Below, piece by piece: positions 24,929 through 32,744 of a stretch of 64,000 bases of DNA. Each line of letters starts with the position of its first letter. The first letter of the stretch is position 1. The translations under genes and the position numbers were made by a program. The stretch comes from Streptomyces griseicoloratus (GTDB lineage Bacteria; Actinomycetota; Actinomycetes; Streptomycetales; Streptomycetaceae): the NCBI RefSeq assembly GCF_014534645.1, contig NZ_JACVQF010000200.1, positions 490,582-554,581 of the forward strand, given 5' to 3'. A model generated the notes under the pieces. The model was not told the DNA's origin, did no database searches, and saw only the letters and a program-made list of their open reading frames with translations.

Positions 24929-25416
24929 CGTGAGGTGCCTTTCTCGTGTGCGGACTGGAGGATGGTCCGGGCGGTGCGGACGGCGTGCGCCCGTAGTTCC
25001 CGGTAGGCGGTCCGTTCGCCCGCCGGGGCCCTGTTCTTGAGGTTGTTGACGGTGGTGGAGGCGCGGAACCAGCGCTCCTGGTCGCCGTAGAGGCGCTGCT
25101 GGGCCTGGGCCAGGCAGCCGTCGGTGTGCTGGCGGATCTCGTGGCCGCTGGGCAGGGTGAGGGACAGCTCGGCCCGGCCGGTCCCGAACAGCGCGTCAGT
25201 GACCCGGCGCTGCTCCTCGGAGTCGGACGGGCTCTGTCCCGGGCGCGGCGGGGTGAGGCCCTGACGGGTCAGGCACCGGTCGGTGAGCAGGGCCTGGGCG
25301 GCCCTGACGGTGTCGTCGGCGCTGAGCGACGGGGTCTTCGGGGCTGTGCAGGCGGTCACGGCGCACAACGGGGCGAGCAGTGCGACGGCCGCCACGCGGC
25401 GCGGGTACGTGGGCAT
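24925..25416 (-). CDS. Putative lipoprotein coupled to the I36-like gene
   Basis: 163 residues. Signal peptide with a lipobox LCAVTAC near residues 17-23, so probably anchored outside the membrane by Cys23. The rest is hydrophilic and helical (LSADDTVRAAQALLTDRC..., DGCLAQAQQRLYGDQERWF), with two further Cys that may pair. No family recognised. It precedes the I36-like gene with a 4-base overlap, implying a shared envelope function. Confidence 0.65.
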   Translation of the reverse strand: MPTYPRRVAAVALLAPLCAVTACTAPKTPSLSADDTVRAAQALLTDRCLTRQGLTPPRPGQSPSDSEEQRRVTDALFGTGRAELSLTLPSGHEIRQHTDGCLAQAQQRLYGDQERWFRASTTVNNLKNRAPAGERTAYRELRAHAVRTARTILQSAHEKGTSR

Positions 25417-25863
25417 GGAAGGGTTCAGCCCGTCCGGCGACCCGTCGGGGTGACGGCCATCAGGGGGAAGATCATTCGCATGATCAGCACAACGACGGTG
25501 GACGGGCCGCAGGACACGGCGAGGGCCGGTCGTTCACTCCGGAGAGCGGCGCTCCGTGGTCAGCACCCCGCGCGGGCCCCGGCTTGGCGCCCCACTCACG
25601 CCCCGAGGCATCAGCGACGCCCTTGACGCTCAACGCCGTGAGGTCAAGGGGCCGCCCGGGCTTCGCCGGCCTGTCGATGCTGCGAGGCACTACGACGGCA
25701 GGACGGTCGGTCCCAGGTGAAGAAGGACGCCCACCTAGGCACACGGCCAAGGAGGGCGGAGGCAATCACGCTTCGCGGTGCCCATCAGTCTGCCGCGGCA
25801 CCGGAGCCGACGGTCCGGCGAGCGTATCGGCAGGTGAGCTCGGCCAATGGTCGCGCGGTGGGT
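25417..25863. other. Gene-poor stretch, 447 bp
   Basis: No convincing coding frame on either strand; the open frames lack ribosome sites and family motifs. The only structure noted is a short palindrome GATCAT-TCGC-ATGATC at 25470-25485, 54 bases upstream of the lipoprotein gene, which could be a regulatory site. Confidence 0.4.
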
Positions 25864-26466
25864 TCACATGTGCCCGTCGGGAGCCTGGAGGGAGTCGAGC
25901 CAGCGCAGGAGACGGGCTCCTTCGCGAGTCATGATGTCCGGGTCGCGCAGGGCGTTGGCCAGGAGCGACATGCCCTGGTAGGCGGAGACGAGGGTGAGGG
26001 CCAAGTCGTCCGGGTCGCAGAGGCCCAGTTCGCGGAACTGGCGCCCGGCCCAGTCCAGCAGTCGCCGGATGACTGCGCCGGCTTCGGCATCGAGGGTCCC
26101 ATCGGCGCGCTTGTCGAGCTCGACGGCCAGGGTTCCGGTGGGGCAGCCGTAGCGGGCGGCGACGTCGCGCTGGTCGACCCACGCTGCGATCAGCGCCTTG
26201 AGGCGGTCGCGCGGGTCAGCCAGCTGTTCCAGCCGGCCGGTGAGTTCGTCCAGGTGGGCGCTGTGCTCGGACAGCGCGGCCTGGACCAGCTCGTCCTTGG
26301 TCTTGAAGTAGTAGTACACGTTCCCGACAGGGACCTCGGCCTCGCGCGCGATGTCCGCGAGGGTGGTGCGTTCGACTCCCTGCTCATGGAGGACCCGAGC
26401 CGCCGCCGCCGTCAGCCGCTGACGCTTCTGCGAGGCCCGCACCCGCCGATTCACTGAGTTGGTCAC
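25864..26466 (-). CDS. TetR-family transcriptional regulator
   Basis: 200 residues from a GTG at 26466. Helix-turn-helix at about 10-60 (LTAAAARVLHEQGVERTTLADIAREAEVPVGNVYYYFKTKDELV). The C-terminal domain holds ARYGCPTGTLAVELDK, as in the NemR/YxaF-like group that often controls oxidoreductases. The frame is open 15 codons upstream, but the GTG fits an operator-overlapping start, and a TATAGT just before it could be a -10 of a leaderless transcript. Divergent from an NmrA-type reductase gene, its likely target. Confidence 0.9.
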   Translation of the reverse strand: MTNSVNRRVRASQKRQRLTAAAARVLHEQGVERTTLADIAREAEVPVGNVYYYFKTKDELVQAALSEHSAHLDELTGRLEQLADPRDRLKALIAAWVDQRDVAARYGCPTGTLAVELDKRADGTLDAEAGAVIRRLLDWAGRQFRELGLCDPDDLALTLVSAYQGMSLLANALRDPDIMTREGARLLRWLDSLQAPDGHM

Positions 26467-26472
26467 CCAACT
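26457..26472. promoter_or_regulatory. Candidate TetR operator 1
   Basis: AGTTGG-TCAC-CCAACT, perfect 6-bp arms, overlapping the proposed TetR start codon. A related sequence (minus strand TAGTTGACTGAC against CAGTTGGGTGAC) recurs at 26512-26529 before the NmrA gene. Together they would let one repressor control both divergent genes (inference). Confidence 0.45.
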
Positions 26473-26511
26473 GACTATAGACAGCCGCTGGTGGGCGTTG
26501 CTAGCTTCCAT

Positions 26512-26529
26512 CTAAGTCAGTCAACTAAC
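26512..26529. promoter_or_regulatory. Candidate TetR operator 2
   Basis: CTAAGTCAGTCAACTAAC; on the minus strand it reads GTTAGTTGACTGACTTAG, a near-palindrome sharing AGTTG-NN-TGAC with operator 1. It lies 22 bases before the NmrA-family start codon. Confidence 0.4.
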
Positions 26530-26550
26530 TAGCTTTCTTCGGGAGTCGCA

Positions 26551-27417
26551 ATGATCACCGTGACAGGCGCAACCGGCAACATCGGGCGGACCTTGGTGGA
26601 GCTGCTGACAGAGGCGGGCGAGGAGGTGGTGGCCGTGTCGCGGCGGCCCCGGCCCGCCGGGCCTGCGGCCGATGTCCGGTGGGTCCAGGCCGATGTCCGG
26701 TGGGTCCAGGCCGATATCGGGACCGCCGCAGGCCTGCAGCCCGCCCTCGAAGGGGCTCGCGCCCTGTTCCTGCTGCTGGGCGGCGAACTCAACAGCCGAG
26801 GCGAGAACCCGACCACCCTGCTCGACATGGCAACGGAGGCCGGGGTCGAGCGGATCGTCCTGGTCTCGTCGCAGGTCAGCGCCACCCGCCCCGAAGCGCC
26901 CTCGCACGCACGCCTGCGGGACTTCGAGACGGCGGTGCGCGAGTCCGGGCGCGACTTCACCATCCTGCGCCCCGGCGGTTTCGCCTCCAACGCGTTCGCC
27001 TGGGCCGACACGGTCCGCACCGAGCGCACGGTCTTCGCCCCGTTCGCAAATGTGGCATTGCCCGTCATCGACCCGGCGGACATCGCCGCAGTTGCCGCAG
27101 CCGCACTGCGCGAGGACGGCCACAGCGGCCAGGCATACGAGCTGACTGGCCCCGAGCTGATCAGCCCACGCCGGCAGGCCGCTGTCATCTCGGAGGCCCT
27201 GGGTGAGGAAGTGACCTTCGTGGAGCTCTCCCGCGGGGAAGCTCATGCACGCATGGCGCAGTTCATGCCGGAGGAGGTCGTCACCGGCACTCTGGATGTG
27301 CTCGGCGTCCCACTCCCGGCAGAGCAGAAGATCAGCCCGGACGTGGAGGCCGTCCTCCACCGCCCGGCCGGCTCCTTCGGCGCATGGGTGGCGCGCAACC
27401 TGCCGGCGTTTCGGTAG
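26551..27417 (+). CDS. NmrA/SDR-family NAD(P)H-binding protein
   Basis: 288 residues, atypical short-chain reductase fold. N-terminal TGATGNIGRTLVELL (GxxGxxG) cofactor loop; ARALFLLLGGE and RIVLVSSQVSATRP strands; FTILRPGGFASNAFAW, as in NmrA/TMR-type and quinone oxidoreductase-like proteins. The catalytic YxxxK of classical SDRs is missing. An in-frame 21-bp duplication gives DVRWVQA twice (about 41-54), probably lengthening the loop after strand 2 that selects the cofactor. Divergent TetR gene and twin operators suggest induction by a reactive or quinone-like compound. A strong hairpin follows. Confidence 0.85.
   Translation: MITVTGATGNIGRTLVELLTEAGEEVVAVSRRPRPAGPAADVRWVQADVRWVQADIGTAAGLQPALEGARALFLLLGGELNSRGENPTTLLDMATEAGVERIVLVSSQVSATRPEAPSHARLRDFETAVRESGRDFTILRPGGFASNAFAWADTVRTERTVFAPFANVALPVIDPADIAAVAAAALREDGHSGQAYELTGPELISPRRQAAVISEALGEEVTFVELSRGEAHARMAQFMPEEVVTGTLDVLGVPLPAEQKISPDVEAVLHRPAGSFGAWVARNLPAFR
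26671..26712 (+). repeat. 21-bp exact in-frame tandem duplication inside the NmrA gene
   Basis: GATGTCCGGTGGGTCCAGGC(C) occurs at 26671-26691 and again at 26692-26712 without mismatch, adding seven residues to the protein. Identity at every third position marks it as recent. Confidence 0.9.
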
Positions 27418-27420
27418 GCC

Positions 27421-27458
27421 CCGTCCCGGGCGCACACAAACCCGTGCGCCCGGGACGG
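27421..27458 (+). terminator. Strong hairpin after the NmrA-family gene
   Basis: 15-bp perfect arms CCGTCCCGGGCGCAC (27421-27435) and GTGCGCCCGGGACGG (27444-27458), 8-nt loop, four bases after the stop codon. The rest of the gap to 27685 holds no gene. Confidence 0.8.
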
Positions 27459-27685
27459 ACCACTGACCCCCTGCACCACGGCAAGGGACATGACCCCGTC
27501 GCGCGGCGCAGGGCGGGCTCTGCGCCGGCCCGTCCGTGCGCGTCCCGCCCGCTCACCTGCGGGCATGGAGGCGAACTGCCTGCCGCGCACTCATGCGCTG
27601 TGAGATGGTCGGGTGCTGAGTGAGGTACCAGCGTCCTGCTGCGCTGTCGGAACAGTCGATCAATGGGTAAAGGACACCGCGGAAT

Positions 27686-28255
27686 ATGGCTGAGGTTCTG
27701 CTCTACCATCACGTCCAGGGCTTGACCGACGGGGTCCGGGCGTTCGCCGACGACCTGCGACAGGCCGGCCACACCGTACACACTCCGGATCTGTTCGAGG
27801 GCCGCACCTTCGGCAGCCTCGAGGAGGGCATGGGGTTCGCGCGGGAAATCGGGTTCGGCATCCTCAGGGAACGTGGTGCGGCAGCGGCCGAGGACTTCGG
27901 CCCGGAACTGGTGTACGCCGGCTTCTCGTTCGGCGTGACGATCGCCCAGAAGCTCGCGCAGACGCGGCCCGGCGCACGTGGAGCACTGCTGATGCACTCC
28001 TGCATCCCCGTCACCGAGTACGGGGAGTCCTGGCCCGACAGTGTGCCGGTGCAGATTCACGGCAAGGAGGGCGACGAGTTCTTCGACGAAGACCTGCCCG
28101 CGGCGCGCGAGCTGGCCGAGTCCGCATCGGCTGCGGAGCTGTTCGTCTACCCCGGCGAACAGCACCTGTTCACCGACTCCTCTCTTGAGGACTTCGACGC
28201 GGAGGCGTCCAAGCTGCTGCTGGAGCGCGTGCGAACGTTCCTCGCCTCGGTATGA
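27686..28255 (+). CDS. Dienelactone hydrolase-family protein
   Basis: 189-residue alpha/beta hydrolase. Nucleophile elbow GFSFG near 90-94: Ser stands where classical dienelactone hydrolases have Cys. Catalytic Asp near 130-135 (GKEGDEFFDE) and His in PGEQHLFTD near 157-165. Typical short DLH length with no lid. Cytoplasmic. Substrate unknown; the Ser variant suggests ester or lactone hydrolysis. ATG with a weak upstream AAAGGACACCGCG site. Stands alone downstream of the NmrA unit. Confidence 0.85.
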   Translation: MAEVLLYHHVQGLTDGVRAFADDLRQAGHTVHTPDLFEGRTFGSLEEGMGFAREIGFGILRERGAAAAEDFGPELVYAGFSFGVTIAQKLAQTRPGARGALLMHSCIPVTEYGESWPDSVPVQIHGKEGDEFFDEDLPAARELAESASAAELFVYPGEQHLFTDSSLEDFDAEASKLLLERVRTFLASV

Positions 28256-28297
28256 ACCTCGCCGTGAACCGGTGGCCGGTCCCGTGCCGGACTCTGC

Positions 28298-28453
28298 GTG
28301 AACCGCGCCGGAAGCGGGCGCCCGCTTCGGCGAAAGTCTCAGCAGGAGCTGCTTGAGTCGGTCGGGGAGATGGCCGCCGCCGAGACCGACCCGGCTCGAC
28401 GCGAGTTCCTGGAGTTCCCGGAAGGCTTCGGGCTGATCGACGATGGGTCTTGA
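28298..28453 (+). CDS. Possible small ORF, antisense to the DUF6010 3' end
   Basis: 51 codons from a GTG, with QQELLESVGEMAAAETDPARR and EFLEFPEGFGLIDDG, an acidic helical sequence that reads like a real small protein or a gene remnant. It overlaps 115 bases of the DUF6010 gene on the other strand. No good ribosome site is visible. Either this is the 3' end of a decayed gene and the DUF6010 tail is an artefact of a lost stop, or it is a chance frame. Confidence 0.3.
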   Translation: MNRAGSGRPLRRKSQQELLESVGEMAAAETDPARREFLEFPEGFGLIDDGS

Positions 28454-28896
28454 GCAGTTGAGGGGGCAGGGGCGTGATCGTGCGTGTGGTCTGCTGTCCG
28501 GCTGGGCCTGAACCAACGGCGGACGAGCGCGATCAGGGAAGGTCCTCCGCGGAAGCACCACAGCGCGATGACCGGATCGCAGATCGCGCATGCCATTGAC
28601 GAGTCGTGGTGGAACGGCAGGATCGGATTGCCCTTGAGGTGGTGGGCCATGTCCCATGCGGTATGGAGCAGCCAGCCGATGCCGATGAAGGTCCAGGACT
28701 CCAGGCCGCGGTAGGCGACGTAGGCCATGAGCGCGACGAACGGGAGCTCCCATGGGCCGAATCCGCCCCCGCTCAGATAGGCGGCGCCGGCTCCCCCCAC
28801 CATGATCGCGTTGAAGCGGCGTCGGTGCGGTTCTTTGATCAGGGACATCAGCAGGCAGTAGATGATGCCGACGATCACCGGTGACACAAGATTCAT
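28339..28896 (-). CDS. DUF6010-family membrane protein
   Basis: 185 residues. Begins MNLVSPVIVGIIYCLLMSL, followed by about four membrane helices and the family block IGIGWLLHTAWDMAHHLKG with NPILPFHHDSSMACAICDP, rich in His/Asp/Cys and possibly a metal site. Family proteins are usually about 145 residues; here the last 45 (TAQDPSSISPKPSGNSRNSRR...) are low-complexity and antisense to another frame, so the natural stop may have been lost. ATG overlaps the stop of the preceding gene (ATGA). Last gene of the DJ-1 operon; function unknown. Confidence 0.75.
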   Translation of the reverse strand: MNLVSPVIVGIIYCLLMSLIKEPHRRRFNAIMVGGAGAAYLSGGGFGPWELPFVALMAYVAYRGLESWTFIGIGWLLHTAWDMAHHLKGNPILPFHHDSSMACAICDPVIALWCFRGGPSLIALVRRWFRPSRTADHTHDHAPAPSTAQDPSSISPKPSGNSRNSRRAGSVSAAAISPTDSSSSC

Positions 28897-29195
28897 GAGG
28901 GGATGACTTCTTCCGCTTGGGCGCGGGCCGAATCGCCGCGGTCGAGCTGTCGCAGCGCGAGCAGCCCGCCGACGCCCGGCACGAGGGCCAGGACCTTGAC
29001 GGCGGCCGGGGCCTGCTCGAGGCGACAAGTCGCGATCACGACGAACAGGTAGGCGCAGCCGTGAGTGGGGCCCATCAGGGACGAAATGGGTTTGAGGTGG
29101 ACGGTGAACAAGTTGGCCAGCATCACGATCAGGGAGATCAGCTCGGTGTGAACCGCGATGCGCAGATGGCGCGGAGACCGGATGCGCACGGTCAC
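28893..29195 (-). CDS. Small membrane protein (DUF3817-like)
   Basis: 100 residues with three hydrophobic segments: LRIAVHTELISLIVMLANLFTV, a GPTHGCAYLFVVIAT segment with a central His, and VKVLALVPGVGGLLALRQL. The helix-GxxHG-helix plan resembles DUF3817. GTG start overlaps the stop of the upstream membrane gene (GTGA), and its own stop overlaps the next ATG. Part of the five-gene DJ-1 operon. No known activity. Confidence 0.65.
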   Translation of the reverse strand: MTVRIRSPRHLRIAVHTELISLIVMLANLFTVHLKPISSLMGPTHGCAYLFVVIATCRLEQAPAAVKVLALVPGVGGLLALRQLDRGDSARAQAEEVIPS

Positions 29196-29665
29196 ACTCC
29201 CGTGGTGGAGCCGGGGCGGATGATCATCAGTACGGTGACGGTGGCCCACAGCAGGTTGAAGACGCCGGTGAGCATGGCCAGTCGGCCCGGTCTCACGGGG
29301 GCCGGCGCCGATGGCGCGGGGGGACCCGCCGCCTCGGCCAGGGCACGGTCCTGGGCGGGCAGGATGAGCAGGGCCAGAACGCCGGCGGCGGCCGCGGTCA
29401 GCAGGATCGAGGTGATCAGCCAGGCGTCGCCGAGGACGCCGAGGCTGCTGGCCGTGGCGAAGCCGAAGAGGGGTACGGCGATGCCGATGCCGGCGTAAAC
29501 CCGGCAGATGCGGTGCAGTGTCCGCAGGGTCGTACGGGCGTCGCCGGCATCGGCCTCGCCGAGGGCGCGGCGCAGCGTCGCCGGGAACATGCTCGCGGCG
29601 ACGGTGACGGGGCCGACGGCGATGATGGCGGCCAGGACGTGCAAGGACAGGAGGATCTTGGTCAT
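29192..29665 (-). CDS. Four-helix integral membrane protein (DUF2269-like)
   Basis: 157 residues. Starts MTKILLSLHVLAAIIAVGPV with a His in the first helix. Further helices lie at about 52-75, 80-100 and 130-150, and a short cytoplasmic segment RRALGEADAGDARTTLRTLHRICR sits between helices 1 and 2. The HVLAA...VG first helix with conserved His is typical of DUF2269-type and copper/haem-linked small membrane proteins (weak analogy). Coupled to both neighbours by ATGA/GTGA overlaps. Confidence 0.65.
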   Translation of the reverse strand: MTKILLSLHVLAAIIAVGPVTVAASMFPATLRRALGEADAGDARTTLRTLHRICRVYAGIGIAVPLFGFATASSLGVLGDAWLITSILLTAAAAGVLALLILPAQDRALAEAAGPPAPSAPAPVRPGRLAMLTGVFNLLWATVTVLMIIRPGSTTGV

Positions 29666-29979
29666 GCCTGGCGCTCCGGGGCGGTCCGGCGCTCGCCGGT
29701 GACCTTCGAGGCCGGAAGGCGGCCGGCCCTGGAGGTGCCCCGGAGGGTGTCGCCGTCGACTGTCACGTCGAACGCCAGGTTCAGCCGCATGGGCTTGGCG
29801 ATGGCCTGCTTCCAGGTGAGCCGGTCGCCGTCGAGGGTGATGTCGCTGAGCGGCACTTCCTCGCCGGCCCCTCGGGCGACGCCGGTCAGAACGGCGTCCT
29901 GCTCACGGAGTTCGACCACGGCCTTCATCTTGCCGATGGGGGTGGAGATGGACAGGTTCCAGATGCCTTCGGCGGACAT
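29662..29979 (-). CDS. Small beta-rich hypothetical protein
   Basis: 105 residues, MSAEGIWNLSISTPIGKMK start. The pattern of alternating hydrophobic residues with GxWxLxxxTPxG, LSDITLDGDRLTWK and DVTVDGDTLRGTSRAG predicts a small beta-barrel of a kind often seen as uncharacterised lipocalin-like proteins. No signal peptide. Preceded by AGGAAGAACATCAGC and a 52-base gap after the DJ-1 gene. Its stop overlaps the next ATG. Ligand binding or sensing is possible but not shown. Confidence 0.7.
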   Translation of the reverse strand: MSAEGIWNLSISTPIGKMKAVVELREQDAVLTGVARGAGEEVPLSDITLDGDRLTWKQAIAKPMRLNLAFDVTVDGDTLRGTSRAGRLPASKVTGERRTAPERQA

Positions 29980-30031
29980 GCTGATGTTCTTCCTGACTGT
30001 GCTACGCGGATCGGTGGTGGGGATCGGGGGG

Positions 30032-30721
30032 TCAGAGAGTGGCGGGGGCCATGCCCTGGGCGCGCCAGACGGTGCCGCGCCGCTCGTGGGCGAACAGTTC
30101 CTCGACGGCGTGGGCGATGCGCGGGCCCAGTTCGCGCTCCAGCAGGTACAGGCCCAGATCCAGCCCGGAGGTGACACCGGCGGCGGTGATCAGGTCGCCG
30201 TCGTCAACGACACGGGCGCGGACCGCGTGGGCGCCGGTGGCGTCCAGCACGTCCAGGCCCAGGTGGTGGGTGGTGGCGTGACGCCCCTCCAGCAGGCCCG
30301 CCATGGCCAGGACCAGCGAGCCGCCGCAGACGGTGGCGACCGTGATGTCCGGGTCGTCCATTGCCTGCTTGAGGAGCGCGGGGAGCTCGGTGGACAGCGT
30401 GCGGCCCAGCAGCACCGGGATGAACTCGTCCTGCTTCCACTCGCCGGCGCCCACCTCTTCTTCCGGGACCTCGCCGGGTTCGCCCACGCGGCCGGAGGCG
30501 CCGGGCACCAGAAGCATGTCCGCGCGCTCCAGGTCGAGGGCGCCGGCGGCGCGCAGCGACAGTCCTCCGGTGCCGCTGATCACCTCACGCGGGCCTTCGG
30601 CGGTGACCAGCTCGACGGTCACCGCGCCGTCCGACGCCGAGCCGCCGGCGTACAGCACCTCATAGGGGGCGATGACATCGAGCGGGTCGAAACCGTCGAA
30701 CAAGACAACCTGGATGTGCAT
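30032..30721 (-). CDS. DJ-1/PfpI-family protein
   Basis: 229 residues, glutamine-amidotransferase-like fold. Starts VVLFDGFDPLDVIAPYEVL, with the family Glu in PYEVL; nucleophile-elbow Cys in VATVCGGSLVLA near 150; TTHHLGLD and VVDDGDLITAAGVTSGLDLGL follow. It matches the DJ-1/GlxA-N group (isonitrile hydratase or glyoxalase III-like enzymes among relatives). An insertion EEEVGAGEWKQDEF near 105-118 is unusual. First gene of the operon and divergent from a GlxA-type regulator that has the same domain fused to AraC. Confidence 0.85.
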   Translation of the reverse strand: MHIQVVLFDGFDPLDVIAPYEVLYAGGSASDGAVTVELVTAEGPREVISGTGGLSLRAAGALDLERADMLLVPGASGRVGEPGEVPEEEVGAGEWKQDEFIPVLLGRTLSTELPALLKQAMDDPDITVATVCGGSLVLAMAGLLEGRHATTHHLGLDVLDATGAHAVRARVVDDGDLITAAGVTSGLDLGLYLLERELGPRIAHAVEELFAHERRGTVWRAQGMAPATL

Positions 30722-30917
30722 GGAGCGTTCCTTCGGGAGCGATTTCTCTTCGACGCACCGAAGTCAACCTTCTGCCGGTCCGGCCACCCAGTGGCATGAG
30801 TGACAGTTTTCAACGGGAAATTGCCAGAGGCTTTCGAGGGCTTCGGAAGTGGGATGACATGGGGATGTCCGGATATCGGGCCGGGTCCGTCATGCGGTGA
30901 GGAGGTAGGTTCTGGCC

Positions 30918-31856
30918 ATGCACACCGTCGCCGTTCTCGCGCTGGACCAGGTGATCCCGTTCGACCTGTCCACCCCGATCGAGGTCTTCTCGCGGACCCG
31001 CCTGCCCGACGGGCGGCCCGGCTACCAGGTCCGGGTGTGTGCCGAGCGCGACGAGGTCGACGCCGGAGCCTTCGCCCTGCGTGCCCCCTGGGGTCTGGAG
31101 GGCCTCCAGGGCGTGGACACGATCATCGTGCCGGGTGTCACCGATCCCACGGCCCCGCTCTCCCCCGCCGTACGTGACGCGCTGCGGTCGGCCGCCGCCG
31201 ACGGCACCCGGATCGCCTCCGTCTGCGCGGGCACCTTTCCCCTGGCTGCCACCGGGCTACTCGACGGGCTGCGCGTCACGACCCACTGGAGGGCGGCCGG
31301 GCTTCTGGCCGCCCTCCACCCGGACGTCGACGTCGACCCGGACGTCCTCTACGTCGACAACGGTCAGTTCCTCACCTCGGCGGGCGCGGCCGCGGGCATG
31401 GACCTGTGCCTGCACATGATCCGCCGGGACTACGGATCGGCGGTCGCCGCCGATGCCGCCCGCCTGTCGGTGATGCCGCTCGAACGCGAGGGCGGTCAGG
31501 CGCAGTTCATCGTCCACGACCACGCCCCCGCACCGCAGGGCTCCGAACTGGAGCCGCTGCTCACCTGGCTGCGGGAGAACCTGGCCCGCGACCTGACCCT
31601 GGCCGACATCGCCGCGCAGTCCGGGACCAGCACCCGGACCCTGATCCGGCGGTTCCGCGAACAGATGGGCACCACGCCGCTCCAGTGGCTCCACCGGGCC
31701 CGCATCCGCCAGGCGCAGCACCTGCTGGAAACCACCGACCACTCCGTGGAGCGCATCGGCGGCCAGGTCGGCTTCGGCTCGGCCACCACGTTCCGCGACC
31801 GCTTCAAACGCACCACCGGCGTCACCCCGCAGACCTACCGACGCACCTTCAGCTGA
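30918..31856 (+). CDS. GlxA-family AraC regulator (DJ-1 domain + HTH), copy 1
   Basis: 312 residues. DJ-1/PfpI-like domain (about 1-170; LDQVIPFDLSTPIEVFSR, then ASVCAGTFPLAATGLLDG, with a Cys at the nucleophile position) followed by two AraC HTH motifs (about 215-310; LTLADIAAQSGTSTRTLIRRF and HSVERIGGQVGFGSATTFRDRF). Such proteins are transcription activators that sense small molecules or act through the DJ-1 domain. ATG with GAGGTAGG upstream. Divergent from the DJ-1 operon. A second copy at 52.36 kb is about 85% identical by eye. Confidence 0.9.
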   Translation: MHTVAVLALDQVIPFDLSTPIEVFSRTRLPDGRPGYQVRVCAERDEVDAGAFALRAPWGLEGLQGVDTIIVPGVTDPTAPLSPAVRDALRSAAADGTRIASVCAGTFPLAATGLLDGLRVTTHWRAAGLLAALHPDVDVDPDVLYVDNGQFLTSAGAAAGMDLCLHMIRRDYGSAVAADAARLSVMPLEREGGQAQFIVHDHAPAPQGSELEPLLTWLRENLARDLTLADIAAQSGTSTRTLIRRFREQMGTTPLQWLHRARIRQAQHLLETTDHSVERIGGQVGFGSATTFRDRFKRTTGVTPQTYRRTFS

Positions 31857-31972
31857 ACCAGTGACTCGGAGCCACCGTCGGTCCGATTACTTACTTCATC
31901 GCTCCAGAATGAGGTGCCAGCCCGTGGCGCGCGGCGCGGCCTTCACCGCCCGCGCGGCCAACGGCGATCAGC

Positions 31973-32000
31973 GGAGCCCCCTGCGGACGCAGGGGGCTCC
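31973..32000. terminator. Bidirectional hairpin between GlxA copy 1 and the SRPBCC gene
   Basis: Perfect 12-bp arms GGAGCCCCCTGC (31973-31984) and GCAGGGGGCTCC (31989-32000), 4-nt loop, between two convergent genes. Confidence 0.75.
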
Positions 32001-32096
32001 GGACACCGCTGGACTCCGTCGGCTTCACCTTGACGCGGCCGGGACAAGGCGCACGGCGCGCTGCCCCGCACCGCGGTGCCGTCGAGTCGATCGCGC

Positions 32097-32555
32097 TCAG
32101 CCGGGTGTGATGCGGCCGCGCCAGGCGCCGGACTCGTCCCCCTGCTGCTCGATGAAGTCCTTGAAGCGCCGCATGTCACCCTTGACGCGCCGGTCGATCG
32201 TGCCCAGCATATCCGCGGCCTTCTCCGCAACTCCGCTCGGTTCGACATCCATCACGAGTTCCACTCGGGTGTGGGTGTCGTCCACGCGCTGGAAGCGGAC
32301 CGTGCCCTTCTGCTGGATGTCGCCGCTGGTCGTGCGCCAGGTAATCCGCTCGTCGGGGAACTGGTCGACGATCTCGGTGTCGAACTCCCGCCGCGTTCCA
32401 CCGATCTTGGTGATCCAGTGGTTGTGCCGGTCGTCGAGCTGTGTGATCTCCTCGACGCCCTCCATGAAGTTCGGGAACTCCTCGAACTGGGTCCACTGGT
32501 TGTAGGCGGTGCGGACGGGTACCTCGACTTCCACTGCTTCCTTGACGGTGCTCAT
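32097..32555 (-). CDS. SRPBCC-family (polyketide cyclase/dehydrase-like) protein
   Basis: 152 residues with the START-like fold: VEVEVPVRTAYNQWTQFEEFPNFMEGV at the start, ITWRTTSGDIQQKGTVRF in the middle and a long C-terminal helix MRRFKDFIEQQGDESG. This subgroup is common in Streptomyces next to stress genes and binds an unknown hydrophobic ligand. AAAGGAGGTCCGAC directly before the ATG is an unusually strong ribosome site, suggesting high expression. Cytoplasmic, single-gene unit. Confidence 0.85.
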   Translation of the reverse strand: MSTVKEAVEVEVPVRTAYNQWTQFEEFPNFMEGVEEITQLDDRHNHWITKIGGTRREFDTEIVDQFPDERITWRTTSGDIQQKGTVRFQRVDDTHTRVELVMDVEPSGVAEKAADMLGTIDRRVKGDMRRFKDFIEQQGDESGAWRGRITPG

Positions 32556-32744
32556 GTCGGACCTCCTTTCACGCTGCGGCGAGTACCCGGAAGGGACGTC
32601 GTCTACCGGAGCGTCGGGCGCAAAACTGCCTTCAGTCCGGCATCCGGCCCTTCGGTCGGGCAGGACCGCCGCGCGGAGGCCGGGCCGCCATGTCGGGGCG
32701 GGCCAGGGCACGCCATGGCCCGCCCGACGAAGCGGATCGGCTGC

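Noticed and set aside
25484-25765. 93-residue minus-strand ORF in the gene-poor stretch
   Set aside because: Pro/Arg/Gly-rich, no recognisable family, no ribosome site.
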